Source: Deltaproteobacteria bacterium (GTDB lineage Bacteria; UBA10199; DSSB01). Taken from it: DNA of 5,888 nt. The stretch is taken from positions 1-5,888 of the forward strand of contig JAIOPF010000171.1 of assembly GCA_021414045.1 (NCBI GenBank). The letters run 5' to 3'. Positions 1 through 5,888 of this stretch are shown here, in pieces. How positions within the stretch are numbered: position 1 is the stretch's first letter; every line of letters begins with the position of its first letter. The notes below the pieces were generated by a model. It had not been told where the DNA came from. It ran no database searches and was given only the letters and a program-made list of their open reading frames with translations. Both the position numbers and the translations under genes were made by a program.

Positions 1-956
1 TGCGTCCCACGGGCAAACTTCATTTGGGCCATTATTTTGGCGTCCTGAAAAATTGGTTGGAGCTGCAGCATCAATACCGGTGTTTTTTCTTCATCGCCGA
101 TTGGCACGCTCTCACCACCGAATACCAAGATCCGAAAGTGCTGAAGCAGGCCTCGCGCGACATCCTTCTCGATTGGCTGGCGGTGGGCCTCGATCCCGAG
201 CGCTGCACCATCTTCCTCCAGTCCCGGGTTCCGGAGCACGCCGAGCTGCACTTATTGCTTTCGATGCTGACGCCCATCAGCTGGTTGGAGAGGGTGCCCA
301 GCTACAAAGAGTTGAAAAACGAGCTCCAAGACCGCGATTTGTCGACCTACGGATTTTTGGGCTACCCCTTATTGCAGACCGCCGACGTGGCGATCTATAA
401 CGGCGACCTGGTGCCAGTGGGCCAAGACCAAGTGGCCCACCTCGAGCTGTCCCGGGAAATCGTCCGACGCTTCAATCATTTGTACGGGGATACCCTGGTC
501 GAGCCCAAGCCTTTGCTGACGCCCACGCCAAAGGTTCCCGGGCTCGATGGGCGCAAAATGTCGAAGAGCTATGGAAACGCGATTTACTTGAGCGATGACG
601 AGGCCTCCTTGAGGAAGAAAATGAGCGACGCGGTGACCGACCCAGCCCGTATCCGCAAAAGCGATCCGGGCAATCCCGACGTCTGCAACGTCTTCGATTA
701 CCATCGCTTGTTCTCGCCGCCCGAGTTGGTCTCGCGGGTGAACCTCCAATGTCGTGCGGCCGAGATCGGTTGCGTCGAGGACAAGAAGTTGGCGACCGAA
801 AATCTCCTCGCTTTCCTGCGCCCGATCCAAGAACGCCGGCGCGAATTGGAAGCGAACCCCGCCATGGTCGACGCCGTCCTTGAAAAGGGCGCCGCCGCCG
901 CGAGGAAAGTCGCCCAAGAGAACCTGAAAAAAGTCTACGAGAGGATGGGACTATGA
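1..956 (+). CDS. trpS: Tryptophan--tRNA ligase (TrpRS), 5'-truncated by window edge
   Basis: Cytoplasmic class I aminoacyl-tRNA synthetase that charges tRNA(Trp) with tryptophan using ATP. The frame is open from the window edge (first full codon at 3) and begins R-P-T-G-K-L-H-L-G-H, the class I HIGH signature in its TrpRS form (HLGH at 21-32). The true start therefore lies some 5-10 codons upstream, outside the window; the TTG at 24 is inside the motif and is not the start. Further TrpRS landmarks are ADWHALTTEY (about 96-125), PISWLERVPSY (about 273-305), VPVGQDQVAHLEL (about 411-449, the GxDQxxH ATP/Trp pocket motif) and KMSKS at 555-569. The visible 317 residues plus a few missing ones match the usual 320-335. 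The extra block that some related TrpRSs carry between the DQ motif and KMSKS is absent. The stop overlaps the scpA start (ATGA). Identity is very secure. Confidence 0.97.
   Translation, partial: RPTGKLHLGHYFGVLKNWLELQHQYRCFFFIADWHALTTEYQDPKVLKQASRDILLDWLAVGLDPERCTIFLQSRVPEHAELHLLLSMLTPISWLERVPSYKELKNELQDRDLSTYGFLGYPLLQTADVAIYNGDLVPVGQDQVAHLELSREIVRRFNHLYGDTLVEPKPLLTPTPKVPGLDGRKMSKSYGNAIYLSDDEASLRKKMSDAVTDPARIRKSDPGNPDVCNVFDYHRLFSPPELVSRVNLQCRAAEIGCVEDKKLATENLLAFLRPIQERRRELEANPAMVDAVLEKGAAAARKVAQENLKKVYERMGL
942..950 (+). promoter_or_regulatory. Ribosome binding site of scpA, inside trpS
   Basis: AGGA at 942-945 followed by GGGA at 947-950 lies within the last codons of trpS, 2-7 bases before the scpA ATG at 953. 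Together with the ATGA overlap it supports this scpA start and coupled translation. Confidence 0.6.
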
Positions 957-1726
957 TCCACGATTCCCAGCACGCCTACAAAGTCGACCTTGAGGTTTTC
1001 GAAGGACCGCTCGATCTCCTGCTGCATCTGATCAAGAAGAACGACGTCGACATCCTGAACATCCCGATATCGCTGATGCTAGAGCAGTACATGGAATACC
1101 TCAATCTCTTGGACGAGCTCAACATCGACTTGGCGGGGGATTTTCTCCTCATGGCTAGCGAGTTGGCTCACATCAAGTCCAAGCTGCTGCTTCCCGACCA
1201 CGACAAGGGCGAAGAGGAAGAAGAGGGTGACGATCCTCGGGCCGAGCTGATTCGACGCCTGCTCGAATACCAGCGCTACAAAGAGGCCGCGGATGCCTTG
1301 GCCTCTCGCCCCATGCTGGGACGCGATGTTTTCGCCCACGGGATGCCCCCGGAGGCCTTCGAAGAAGTAGAAGAGGAACCCGTCGAGGTCGACCTGTTCC
1401 AGCTGATCAGCTGCTTTTATGAGATGCTCAAGAAAGCCCCGAAGACCACCGTCCACGAAGTCCGCGCGGAACGGGTTTCGGTCACCGAGCGCATTTACGA
1501 ATTGATGGACCGGCTCCGCGGACAGACCATGACCGAATTTCGCGCGCTCTTCGAGGGTGAGGCCACGCGCGAGCGGCTGATCGTGACCTTTCTCGCTGTC
1601 CTCGAGATGGTGCGGATGAAGGTGCTGCAGCTGACGCAGAACCAGACCTACGGTGAAATTTACCTGGTGCCTTCCTTCGAGGGCGCCGATTTGCAAAACA
1701 TTGAAGCCAACGTGACCATTCAGTAA
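953..1726 (+). CDS. scpA: Segregation and condensation protein A (kleisin ScpA)
   Basis: Kleisin subunit of the bacterial Smc-ScpAB condensin; it bridges the two Smc heads, binds a ScpB dimer and helps compact and segregate the origin region of the nucleoid. The 257 residues match the family's usual 240-280. Residues 11-80 form the N-terminal Smc-neck-binding domain and start with the family signature F-E-G-P-L-D-L-L-L-H-L-I; the helix ending M-A-S-E-L-A-H-I-K-S-K-L-L-L-P is also typical. Residues 86-94 are an acidic linker (five Glu, then G-D-D). The central helices (95-160) should carry the ScpB-binding segment. Residues 176-240 are the C-terminal winged helix that caps the partner Smc head. 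The ATG overlaps the trpS stop and has an upstream AGGA; scpB follows after 9 bases, as expected for partner subunits. Smc itself is not in the window. Confidence 0.96.
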   Translation: MIHDSQHAYKVDLEVFEGPLDLLLHLIKKNDVDILNIPISLMLEQYMEYLNLLDELNIDLAGDFLLMASELAHIKSKLLLPDHDKGEEEEEGDDPRAELIRRLLEYQRYKEAADALASRPMLGRDVFAHGMPPEAFEEVEEEPVEVDLFQLISCFYEMLKKAPKTTVHEVRAERVSVTERIYELMDRLRGQTMTEFRALFEGEATRERLIVTFLAVLEMVRMKVLQLTQNQTYGEIYLVPSFEGADLQNIEANVTIQ

Positions 1727-1730
1727 GGGA
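1725..1730 (+). promoter_or_regulatory. Ribosome binding site of scpB
   Basis: AAGGGA overlaps the scpA stop codon (TAA 1724-1726) and sits 5 bases before the scpB ATG at 1736. It fixes that start and suggests that ribosomes terminating on scpA re-initiate on scpB. Confidence 0.65.
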
Positions 1731-1735
1731 TATTT

Positions 1736-2710
1736 ATGGAAATCGCCCGACTCAAATCGTTTCTGGAAAGCCTGATCTTCGTTTCCGAGCAGCCCTTGAA
1801 GACGCAGGACATGCTCGTGGCCATCCAAAACTACGAGGAAGAATTGCAGAAACCCAAGGTTACGGAAGAATCCGCGGCCGAGGAAGTTCCCGAAGGTGCC
1901 GAAGCCTCTCTGGAGGCGGCTCCGTCCGCCGAGGACGAGGCGGGGGCCGAGGCCGAAGTCGAGACTAGCGCCGAGGACCAGCTCTTGGCGGCGGCCGAAA
2001 AGGCCAAGAGCCAAACCGGCCGCGCCGAGATCCAACAGGCCCTTCAAGAATTGGCCGAAGAGTACCTCAACAACCCGACTCGAGGTATCCTGCTCACCGA
2101 GGTCGCGAATGCCTGGCAGTTCCGCACCCGTCCCGAGAACGCGATCATCCTGCGCCAATTCTACCAGCCCAAGCCCACGAAAATCTCAAAGCCTTCCCTC
2201 GAGACCTTGGCCATCGTCGCCTACCGCCAGCCGGTGACCCGCGCCGAGATCGATGCGATCCGCGGCGTGGATTCGGGCGGCGTCTTGAAGACCCTGCTCG
2301 AAAAGAACCTCGTGCGCATCGTCGGCAAGAAGGACGAGCCCGGAAAGCCCATGCTTTACGGGTCCACCCAAGAATTCCTCGAGCTTTTCCAATTGAAGAA
2401 CCTGCATGAATTGCCGACGCTGAAGGAATTCCGCGAGCTGGAAGAAGAGTTCCAGCGCAAGACCGCCGCCGAGGGGGTCGTCACCGAGAACGTCGAATCC
2501 GAGGTCGAGGAAGAAGAATCCCTGATCGAGGGCGATTCCGTGCAGCAGATGATCGCCGTGCTGGATGAAGAGGAAGAAGAGGCCTTCCAAGACCTCGAGG
2601 CGAGCCTGAAGGACCTCCGCGACGTCGAACGCGACATCTTCGCCGAAGAGAAGGCCGAGGAGAAAGCCGCGGCGGCGGCCACCCCGCAAGACCAGTCCCC
2701 CGAGTCCTGA
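1736..2710 (+). CDS. scpB: Segregation and condensation protein B (ScpB), enlarged by acidic insert and tail
   Basis: Dimeric winged-helix partner of ScpA in the Smc-ScpAB condensin. The family core is clear: N-terminal helix L-E-S-L-I-F-V-S-E-Q-P-L (residues 10-21), then R-G-I-L-L-T-E-V-A-N-A-W-Q-F-R-T-R-P (116-133), the hallmark S-L-E-T-L-A-I-V-A-Y-R-Q-P-V-T-R-A-E-I with I-R-G-V (154-178), G-K-P-M-L-Y-G-S-T-Q-E-F-L (203-215) and L-H-E-L-P-T-L (223-229). At 324 residues it is well above the usual 170-220. The excess lies in an Ala/Glu-rich insert at about 41-94, inside the first winged helix, and an acidic tail from about 246 to the end. Both are in frame and have no stop codons, so they look genuine rather than frameshift products. 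The core is intact, so ScpB function is expected. It lies 9 bases after scpA and 5 before rluB. Confidence 0.95.
   Translation: MEIARLKSFLESLIFVSEQPLKTQDMLVAIQNYEEELQKPKVTEESAAEEVPEGAEASLEAAPSAEDEAGAEAEVETSAEDQLLAAAEKAKSQTGRAEIQQALQELAEEYLNNPTRGILLTEVANAWQFRTRPENAIILRQFYQPKPTKISKPSLETLAIVAYRQPVTRAEIDAIRGVDSGGVLKTLLEKNLVRIVGKKDEPGKPMLYGSTQEFLELFQLKNLHELPTLKEFRELEEEFQRKTAAEGVVTENVESEVEEEESLIEGDSVQQMIAVLDEEEEEAFQDLEASLKDLRDVERDIFAEEKAEEKAAAAATPQDQSPES
1856..2017 (+). other. Acidic Ala/Glu-rich insert within ScpB winged helix 1
   Basis: ScpB residues 41-94. Of 54 residues, 14 are Glu, 2 Asp and 15 Ala, with only 3 Lys, so the stretch is strongly negative and probably disordered or loosely helical. 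It separates the first helix-turn of the N-terminal winged helix from the helix beginning R-A-E-I-Q-Q-A-L-Q-E-L (96-106). In ordinary ScpB a short linker occupies this place. Confidence 0.75.
2471..2707 (+). other. Acidic C-terminal tail of ScpB
   Basis: ScpB residues 246-324. Of 79 residues, 21 are Glu and 7 Asp, against about 5 basic ones. Residues 269-306 could form an amphipathic helix (V-Q-Q-M-I-A-V-L-D, then an acidic run, then L-E-A-S-L-K-D-L). The end is a run of five Ala and a short Pro/Gln/Ser tail. Canonical ScpB ends near the L-P-T-L region or with a shorter disordered tail. Confidence 0.7.
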
Positions 2711-2715
2711 CCGGC

Positions 2716-3435
2716 ATGGAGCGCCTGCAAAAAATTCTATCCCGCGCCGGGATTTCCAGCCGTCGCCGGGCCGAGGAAATCATCTTGGCCGGCAGGGTGA
2801 GGATCAACGGCAAGATCGTGAAGGAGTTGGGAGCGAAAGCCGATTCCGCGAACGACGAGGTCTTGGTCGACGGCAAGCCGATTCATCGCCCCAAAACCCA
2901 CCAATATTACGCCTATCACAAGCCACGCGGCGTCGTCGTCACCAAGCGGGACGATTTCGGGCGGACCACGGTCTTCGATTTGCTCAAGTTGCCGAAAGCG
3001 GTGAACTCGGTGGGGCGTCTCGATAAAGAATCGGAAGGCCTGCTCCTACTCACCGACGACGGGGAACTGCTGCAGCGCTACACGCATCCCTCCTTCGAAG
3101 TCCGAAAGATTTATCATGTCCACGTCACGCGCCTGCCCAACGCCGAGGAAAGGCGAAAGATGCGCGAGGGAATAGCCCTGGAAGAAAAGGAAGTGCACGC
3201 CTTTTCCGTCAAGGCCCTGCCGGTGAAAGAGGAGCCTTGGATCGAGATCGTCCTAGGCGAGGGTATCAAGCGGGAAATCCGCCGCATGCTGGAAGTCTTC
3301 GGCATCAAAGTGAAGCGCTTGATCCGCGTCAAGCATGGCGAGGTGGAACTTGGGCTTCTGAAGCCCGGCCAGTTGATGCCGCTCAGCGAGTCGATTCTCA
3401 AGAAAATGCGCCGAAGCGTCGGGCTGGGGGACTAG
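2716..3435 (+). CDS. rluB: rRNA pseudouridine synthase, RsuA/RluB family
   Basis: Cytoplasmic enzyme that isomerises a specific rRNA uridine to pseudouridine; RluB modifies 23S rRNA near the peptidyl-transferase centre. Residues 1-48 are an S4 RNA-binding domain (M-E-R-L-Q-K-I-L-S-R-A-G, then S-S-R-R-R-A-E-E-I, G-R-V-R-I-N-G). Residues 62-235 are the catalytic domain: Y-H-K-P-R-G-V-V-V-T (67-76), the G-R-L-D motif at 100-103 with catalytic Asp103, then S-E-G-L-L-L-L-T-D-D-G, and the family motif G-I-K-R-E-I-R-R-M-L with V-K-R-L-I-R-V and L-L-K-P-G-Q. The length of 239 is normal. The S4 start fixes the ATG, although the 20 bases before it lack a good Shine-Dalgarno site, so translation probably depends on coupling to scpB 5 bases upstream. 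scpAB neighbourhood favours RluB over RsuA, RluE or RluF, but the exact target base cannot be read from sequence. Confidence 0.93.
   Translation: MERLQKILSRAGISSRRRAEEIILAGRVRINGKIVKELGAKADSANDEVLVDGKPIHRPKTHQYYAYHKPRGVVVTKRDDFGRTTVFDLLKLPKAVNSVGRLDKESEGLLLLTDDGELLQRYTHPSFEVRKIYHVHVTRLPNAEERRKMREGIALEEKEVHAFSVKALPVKEEPWIEIVLGEGIKREIRRMLEVFGIKVKRLIRVKHGEVELGLLKPGQLMPLSESILKKMRRSVGLGD
3400..3422 (-). terminator. Weak terminator-like hairpin for the transporter gene, inside rluB
   Basis: Read on the - strand just past the transporter stop, CCGA-CGCT-TCGG (3422 to 3411) can form a 4-bp stem; alternatively CGC-TTCG-GCG (3418 to 3409) forms a 3-bp stem with the stable C(UUCG)G loop. Either is followed by CATTTTCTT. 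The stem is short and the T-run is interrupted, so this is only a candidate. No comparable structure is seen on the + strand just after rluB. Confidence 0.15.
3432..3435. other. Convergent 4-bp overlap: two stop codons in one CTAG
   Basis: The palindrome CTAG contains the rluB stop (TAG 3433-3435, + strand) and the transporter stop (TAG read from 3434 to 3432, - strand). The two genes are tail to tail with no intergenic bases. Any terminator for either must lie inside the other gene. Confidence 0.9.
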
Positions 3436-5888
3436 GCAGAATCCGGCAAAGGAAGGGAATCCTCGGAACTGGGACTTTTCCGTCTCTCTAACATAATCAC
3501 CAACGCAGGTACGAAAACAAGCGCCGCGGCCACGCAGGTGATTTCGCCGATAATCGCGATCCAACCAAAAGATACCAGCGCCTGGTTCTTGGCGATGATC
3601 AACGTGAAATATCCGATGATGGTTGTGAGCGAGCACAGGGCGACCGCGCCCCCCGTGGTTTTCAGCACCCTTGGCACCGATCCCCTGCCTTCCAGGGAGT
3701 AACGCTGGTAAATATTGACGCCATAATCGACGCCGATCCCGAAAGTCGTGGGGATGGCGATGAAGTTGAAGAAATTGATCTTGAAGTCGAAGAGGGCGAC
3801 CAATCCCCCCATCCATAGGACGCCCAGCATCAAGGTGCCGATGATGAAGTAGATGGCGGGACGGTTGCGAAAGATAAGGGCTACGACCAAGCACACCGCC
3901 AAGAAGGCGTAAATCGTCGCCCTAGGGCCATCGTGGATGACGGCGCGGAGCAGGTCCGCGAAGATCACCGAGTCGCCGGAGCCCGTGATGACGGTGCCAT
4001 CGGGCAGGGTGTTGGAGCGGATCATGTCGGCGAAGCGGATCAGGTTCTTGCCGTTCCACAAGGGGGCTAGGTCGCTGGGGTAGATGTAGACAATTTTCCC
4101 CAAGTCGCCGTTTTTTTCGCGGTAGTTCTTGACCACGCCTTCGGGAAGGTCGGCGACAGTGACCGGCTGCGAGGTGAATTTGGTCTTGAACTGCTCCAGT
4201 TCCTTCCTTTGTTTTTCATTCAGGAAATTGAGCGCGTCGTCCTCGAGCAGGGCGCGCATTTTTTGCAGCCATTCGATTTTTTCGGGCTGCTGTTCGGGCA
4301 CGAAGGAAAAGAGCGATTTGCAGCTGTCCAGCACTCGGGTTTCGCGGGAGTTCTGCTCGTTCTTGCGGACGATTTCGCGGCACAGCGGTCGGACTTGATC
4401 CGTGCTGTCGGTGACCAGAACCGCGGGGGTCAAGGAGCCCGTGAAGATCTTCTTCACCTTGTCGTTGATCACCGATTCTTCGGAAGACTCCTTGCCCTTG
4501 CTTTTGACCCGGAGCTTCGAGAAGTCGTATTCGAGGGAATTGGGGAAATAATGAATGATCAATGGAACCGACAGGACGCTCATCGCGACGCCCGCGATTG
4601 TCAGGGTCTTCGCCCAGCCGTTGAGTCGGTCGGCGAGGGGCGCCATGAAGGAGAATTTGAATCGTTCCTGGTTGTTGGCCTTGAATAAGGGCCAGACTTG
4701 TTCGCTGATCCCCAAGAACACCGGCAAGACCGTATAGGTGGCGACCCAGCAAAGGAACATTCCCAAGCCGCCGATGAAGCCGAAGTGCACGAATCCGCGA
4801 ACTTGGGTCAGCATGAGGGTGGCGAAGGAGACGCTGGTCGTGAGGCTGGAGGCCAACGTGCCGCTGAAGGTCGCGGGAATGGCGATTAGCATGGAGTCGA
4901 GGGGATTAGCGCCATTCTTCCGCTCTTCCATATAGCGAGCCATCAGGATAAGGCTGTAATTGATGCCGTTGCCGATGATGATGGAACCTAAGAAGGCGGT
5001 CTGAGTCGTGAGATACCCGATCTTCCAGTAGGCGATGGCGAAGCTCCAGGCCCCGCCGTTGAAGACCGCCCAGGCCATCAACAGGACCATGCGGACTTTG
5101 CGATAGTACAGCAGCACGACGAGGCCGACCAAGCTGGCGCAGAGGACCGCCGTGGAAACGACGTCCTCGATGAGGGTCTGGTATTCGAAGAGGACGCGGC
5201 GAAACTTTCCGGTCAATCCGACCTGCATCGAAGGATGGTATTTCTTGGGTTCGAGGTCCGCGATGGTCTTGTCCACTTTCGCGACCAGACGTCGAGAGAA
5301 GTCGATGCCCGAGGCGGTTCCCGGCGGACGAAGCACGACGGCCATGACCTTGCCGTCCTTGTCGAAGAAATAACCGTCCCGGTAATACTGGTACTGGCCG
5401 GTCTTGGATTGGTACTTGTCCTCGATATCCTTCGTCGAGAAAGCCTGTTCCTCTTCCTCCTTCGTTTCGAAGGATAAAAACAATCCCGACGATTTGAGCT
5501 TCTGTCTTTGGATTCTCCGGTTCAGCCTGTCGTAGAGCGTCTTGATGTCCTCGAGGTCCATGTAGAGATACTTGTGGTCCTCGAAAAAATGCTTCACCTC
5601 GGAGACGTTGTAATCGATCTGCTTGATGTATTCGGGTGGGTATTCATGCAGCTTCGCGACGAGATCGTTGGCGAAGCGTATTGAAGCCGCGGGATCGTCG
5701 GATTCGATGGCGACGATGAGCGAGCCTTCGCCGCCGACTCGTTTCAGGATGCGATCGAGGTCCTTGAGGCTTTGAAAGTTTTCCGGAAGCAGTTCCTTGA
5801 AATCGCTTCGCAGCTTGAGATGGGAGGCCTCGCTCACGCAAAAGGCAAAAAACAAAGTGAAGGCCAAGGCCAAGGGCCAGCGGGCTCG
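3432..5888 (-). CDS. MMPL/RND-superfamily transporter, 5'-truncated by window edge
   Basis: Large inner-membrane exporter of the RND superfamily, MMPL type; such proteins usually move lipids or other hydrophobic compounds with proton-motive force. Counting from the codon at 5873, 813 residues are visible. The frame stays open to the edge (R-A-R-W-P precede), so the real start is outside and the TTG at 5873 falls in transmembrane helix 1. The plan is the duplicated RND one: TM1 (about 1-14), periplasmic loop 1 (17-237, opening L-R-S-D-F-K-E-L-L-P), TM2-6 (238-388), TM7 (423-443), loop 2 (445-650), TM8-12 (652-797) and a short charged tail. TM10 carries G-I-G-V-D-Y-G (712-718); the matching TM4 motif is G-N-G-I-N-Y (301-306), with Asn in place of Asp. 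HpnN-like hopanoid transporters are one related group, but no hopanoid genes are visible, so substrate and symbol are left open. The family call is firm. Confidence 0.9.
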   Translation of the reverse strand, partial: RARWPLALAFTLFFAFCVSEASHLKLRSDFKELLPENFQSLKDLDRILKRVGGEGSLIVAIESDDPAASIRFANDLVAKLHEYPPEYIKQIDYNVSEVKHFFEDHKYLYMDLEDIKTLYDRLNRRIQRQKLKSSGLFLSFETKEEEEQAFSTKDIEDKYQSKTGQYQYYRDGYFFDKDGKVMAVVLRPPGTASGIDFSRRLVAKVDKTIADLEPKKYHPSMQVGLTGKFRRVLFEYQTLIEDVVSTAVLCASLVGLVVLLYYRKVRMVLLMAWAVFNGGAWSFAIAYWKIGYLTTQTAFLGSIIIGNGINYSLILMARYMEERKNGANPLDSMLIAIPATFSGTLASSLTTSVSFATLMLTQVRGFVHFGFIGGLGMFLCWVATYTVLPVFLGISEQVWPLFKANNQERFKFSFMAPLADRLNGWAKTLTIAGVAMSVLSVPLIIHYFPNSLEYDFSKLRVKSKGKESSEESVINDKVKKIFTGSLTPAVLVTDSTDQVRPLCREIVRKNEQNSRETRVLDSCKSLFSFVPEQQPEKIEWLQKMRALLEDDALNFLNEKQRKELEQFKTKFTSQPVTVADLPEGVVKNYREKNGDLGKIVYIYPSDLAPLWNGKNLIRFADMIRSNTLPDGTVITGSGDSVIFADLLRAVIHDGPRATIYAFLAVCLVVALIFRNRPAIYFIIGTLMLGVLWMGGLVALFDFKINFFNFIAIPTTFGIGVDYGVNIYQRYSLEGRGSVPRVLKTTGGAVALCSLTTIIGYFTLIIAKNQALVSFGWIAIIGEITCVAAALVFVPALVIMLERRKSPSSEDSLPLPDSA

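Noticed and set aside
24..26. TTG as start of trpS
   Set aside because: It encodes the Leu of the HLGH catalytic motif; the frame is open upstream with the conserved R-P-T-G-K, so the start is outside the window.
1079..2158. A 359-codon open frame on the - strand, opposite scpA and scpB
   Set aside because: It is antisense to two securely identified genes, has no recognisable domain, and its composition mirrors their GC-rich, acidic codons; long antisense frames are expected in such DNA.
1211..2582. Identical 16-mer GAAGAGGAAGAAGAGG at 1211-1226 and 2567-2582
   Set aside because: Both copies encode Glu-rich runs in ScpA and ScpB; codon repetition in acidic stretches explains them without a repeat element.
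3450..3480. Possible + strand terminator after rluB (AGGA/TCCT stem, later CTTTTC)
   Set aside because: The stem has 4 bp and the T-run is more than 10 bases beyond it, so it does not resemble an intrinsic terminator.
3253..3894. A 213-codon - strand frame running across the rluB/transporter junction
   Set aside because: It lies in another frame of the transporter and antisense to rluB, is Arg/His/Pro-rich, and has no family motifs.
5871..5873. TTG (- strand) as start of the transporter
   Set aside because: It falls in the first membrane helix and the frame continues open to the window edge, so the gene is simply cut.
3432..5888. Calling the transporter HpnN (hopanoid transporter)
   Set aside because: The family is the same in broad terms, but no hopanoid biosynthesis gene is in the window and no HpnN-specific motif is recognised.

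Overview
The window is coding almost from end to end: five protein genes, no RNA genes, no mobile elements, no CRISPR, and no gap between genes longer than 9 bases. Four genes run on the + strand in a tight row: trpS (5' end cut by the window edge), scpA, scpB and an RsuA/RluB-family rRNA pseudouridine synthase. A large MMPL/RND-type membrane transporter fills the other 2.4 kb on the - strand; it meets rluB tail to tail and is cut at its own 5' end by the right edge.

The organism is a GC-rich bacterium. It uses Smc-ScpAB for chromosome condensation (not MukBEF) and carries a 12-helix RND-superfamily exporter. The trpS-scpA-scpB-rluB order, and a TrpRS that resembles the type I recall from Geobacter-like bacteria, suggest Deltaproteobacteria in the broad sense (Desulfuromonadota, Myxococcota, Bdellovibrionota or a related uncultured lineage). 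This placement is inference from gene order and remembered family resemblance, not from a marker-gene analysis.

Layout: trpS (to 956) overlaps scpA (953-1726) by the four bases ATGA. scpB (1736-2710) follows 9 bases later, and rluB (2716-3435) 5 bases after that. This spacing implies one transcript with translational coupling, linking tRNA charging, chromosome segregation and ribosome maturation, a housekeeping combination common in bacteria. The transporter gene (5888 to 3432, - strand) ends in the same CTAG that contains the rluB stop, so the two convergent transcription units overlap by 4 bp and leave no intergenic space for a terminator.

No undescribed system is evident. The points most worth a second look are an unusually long ScpB with two acidic low-complexity stretches, the unequal conservation of the two proton-relay Asp-Tyr pairs in the transporter, and the shared-stop convergent junction.
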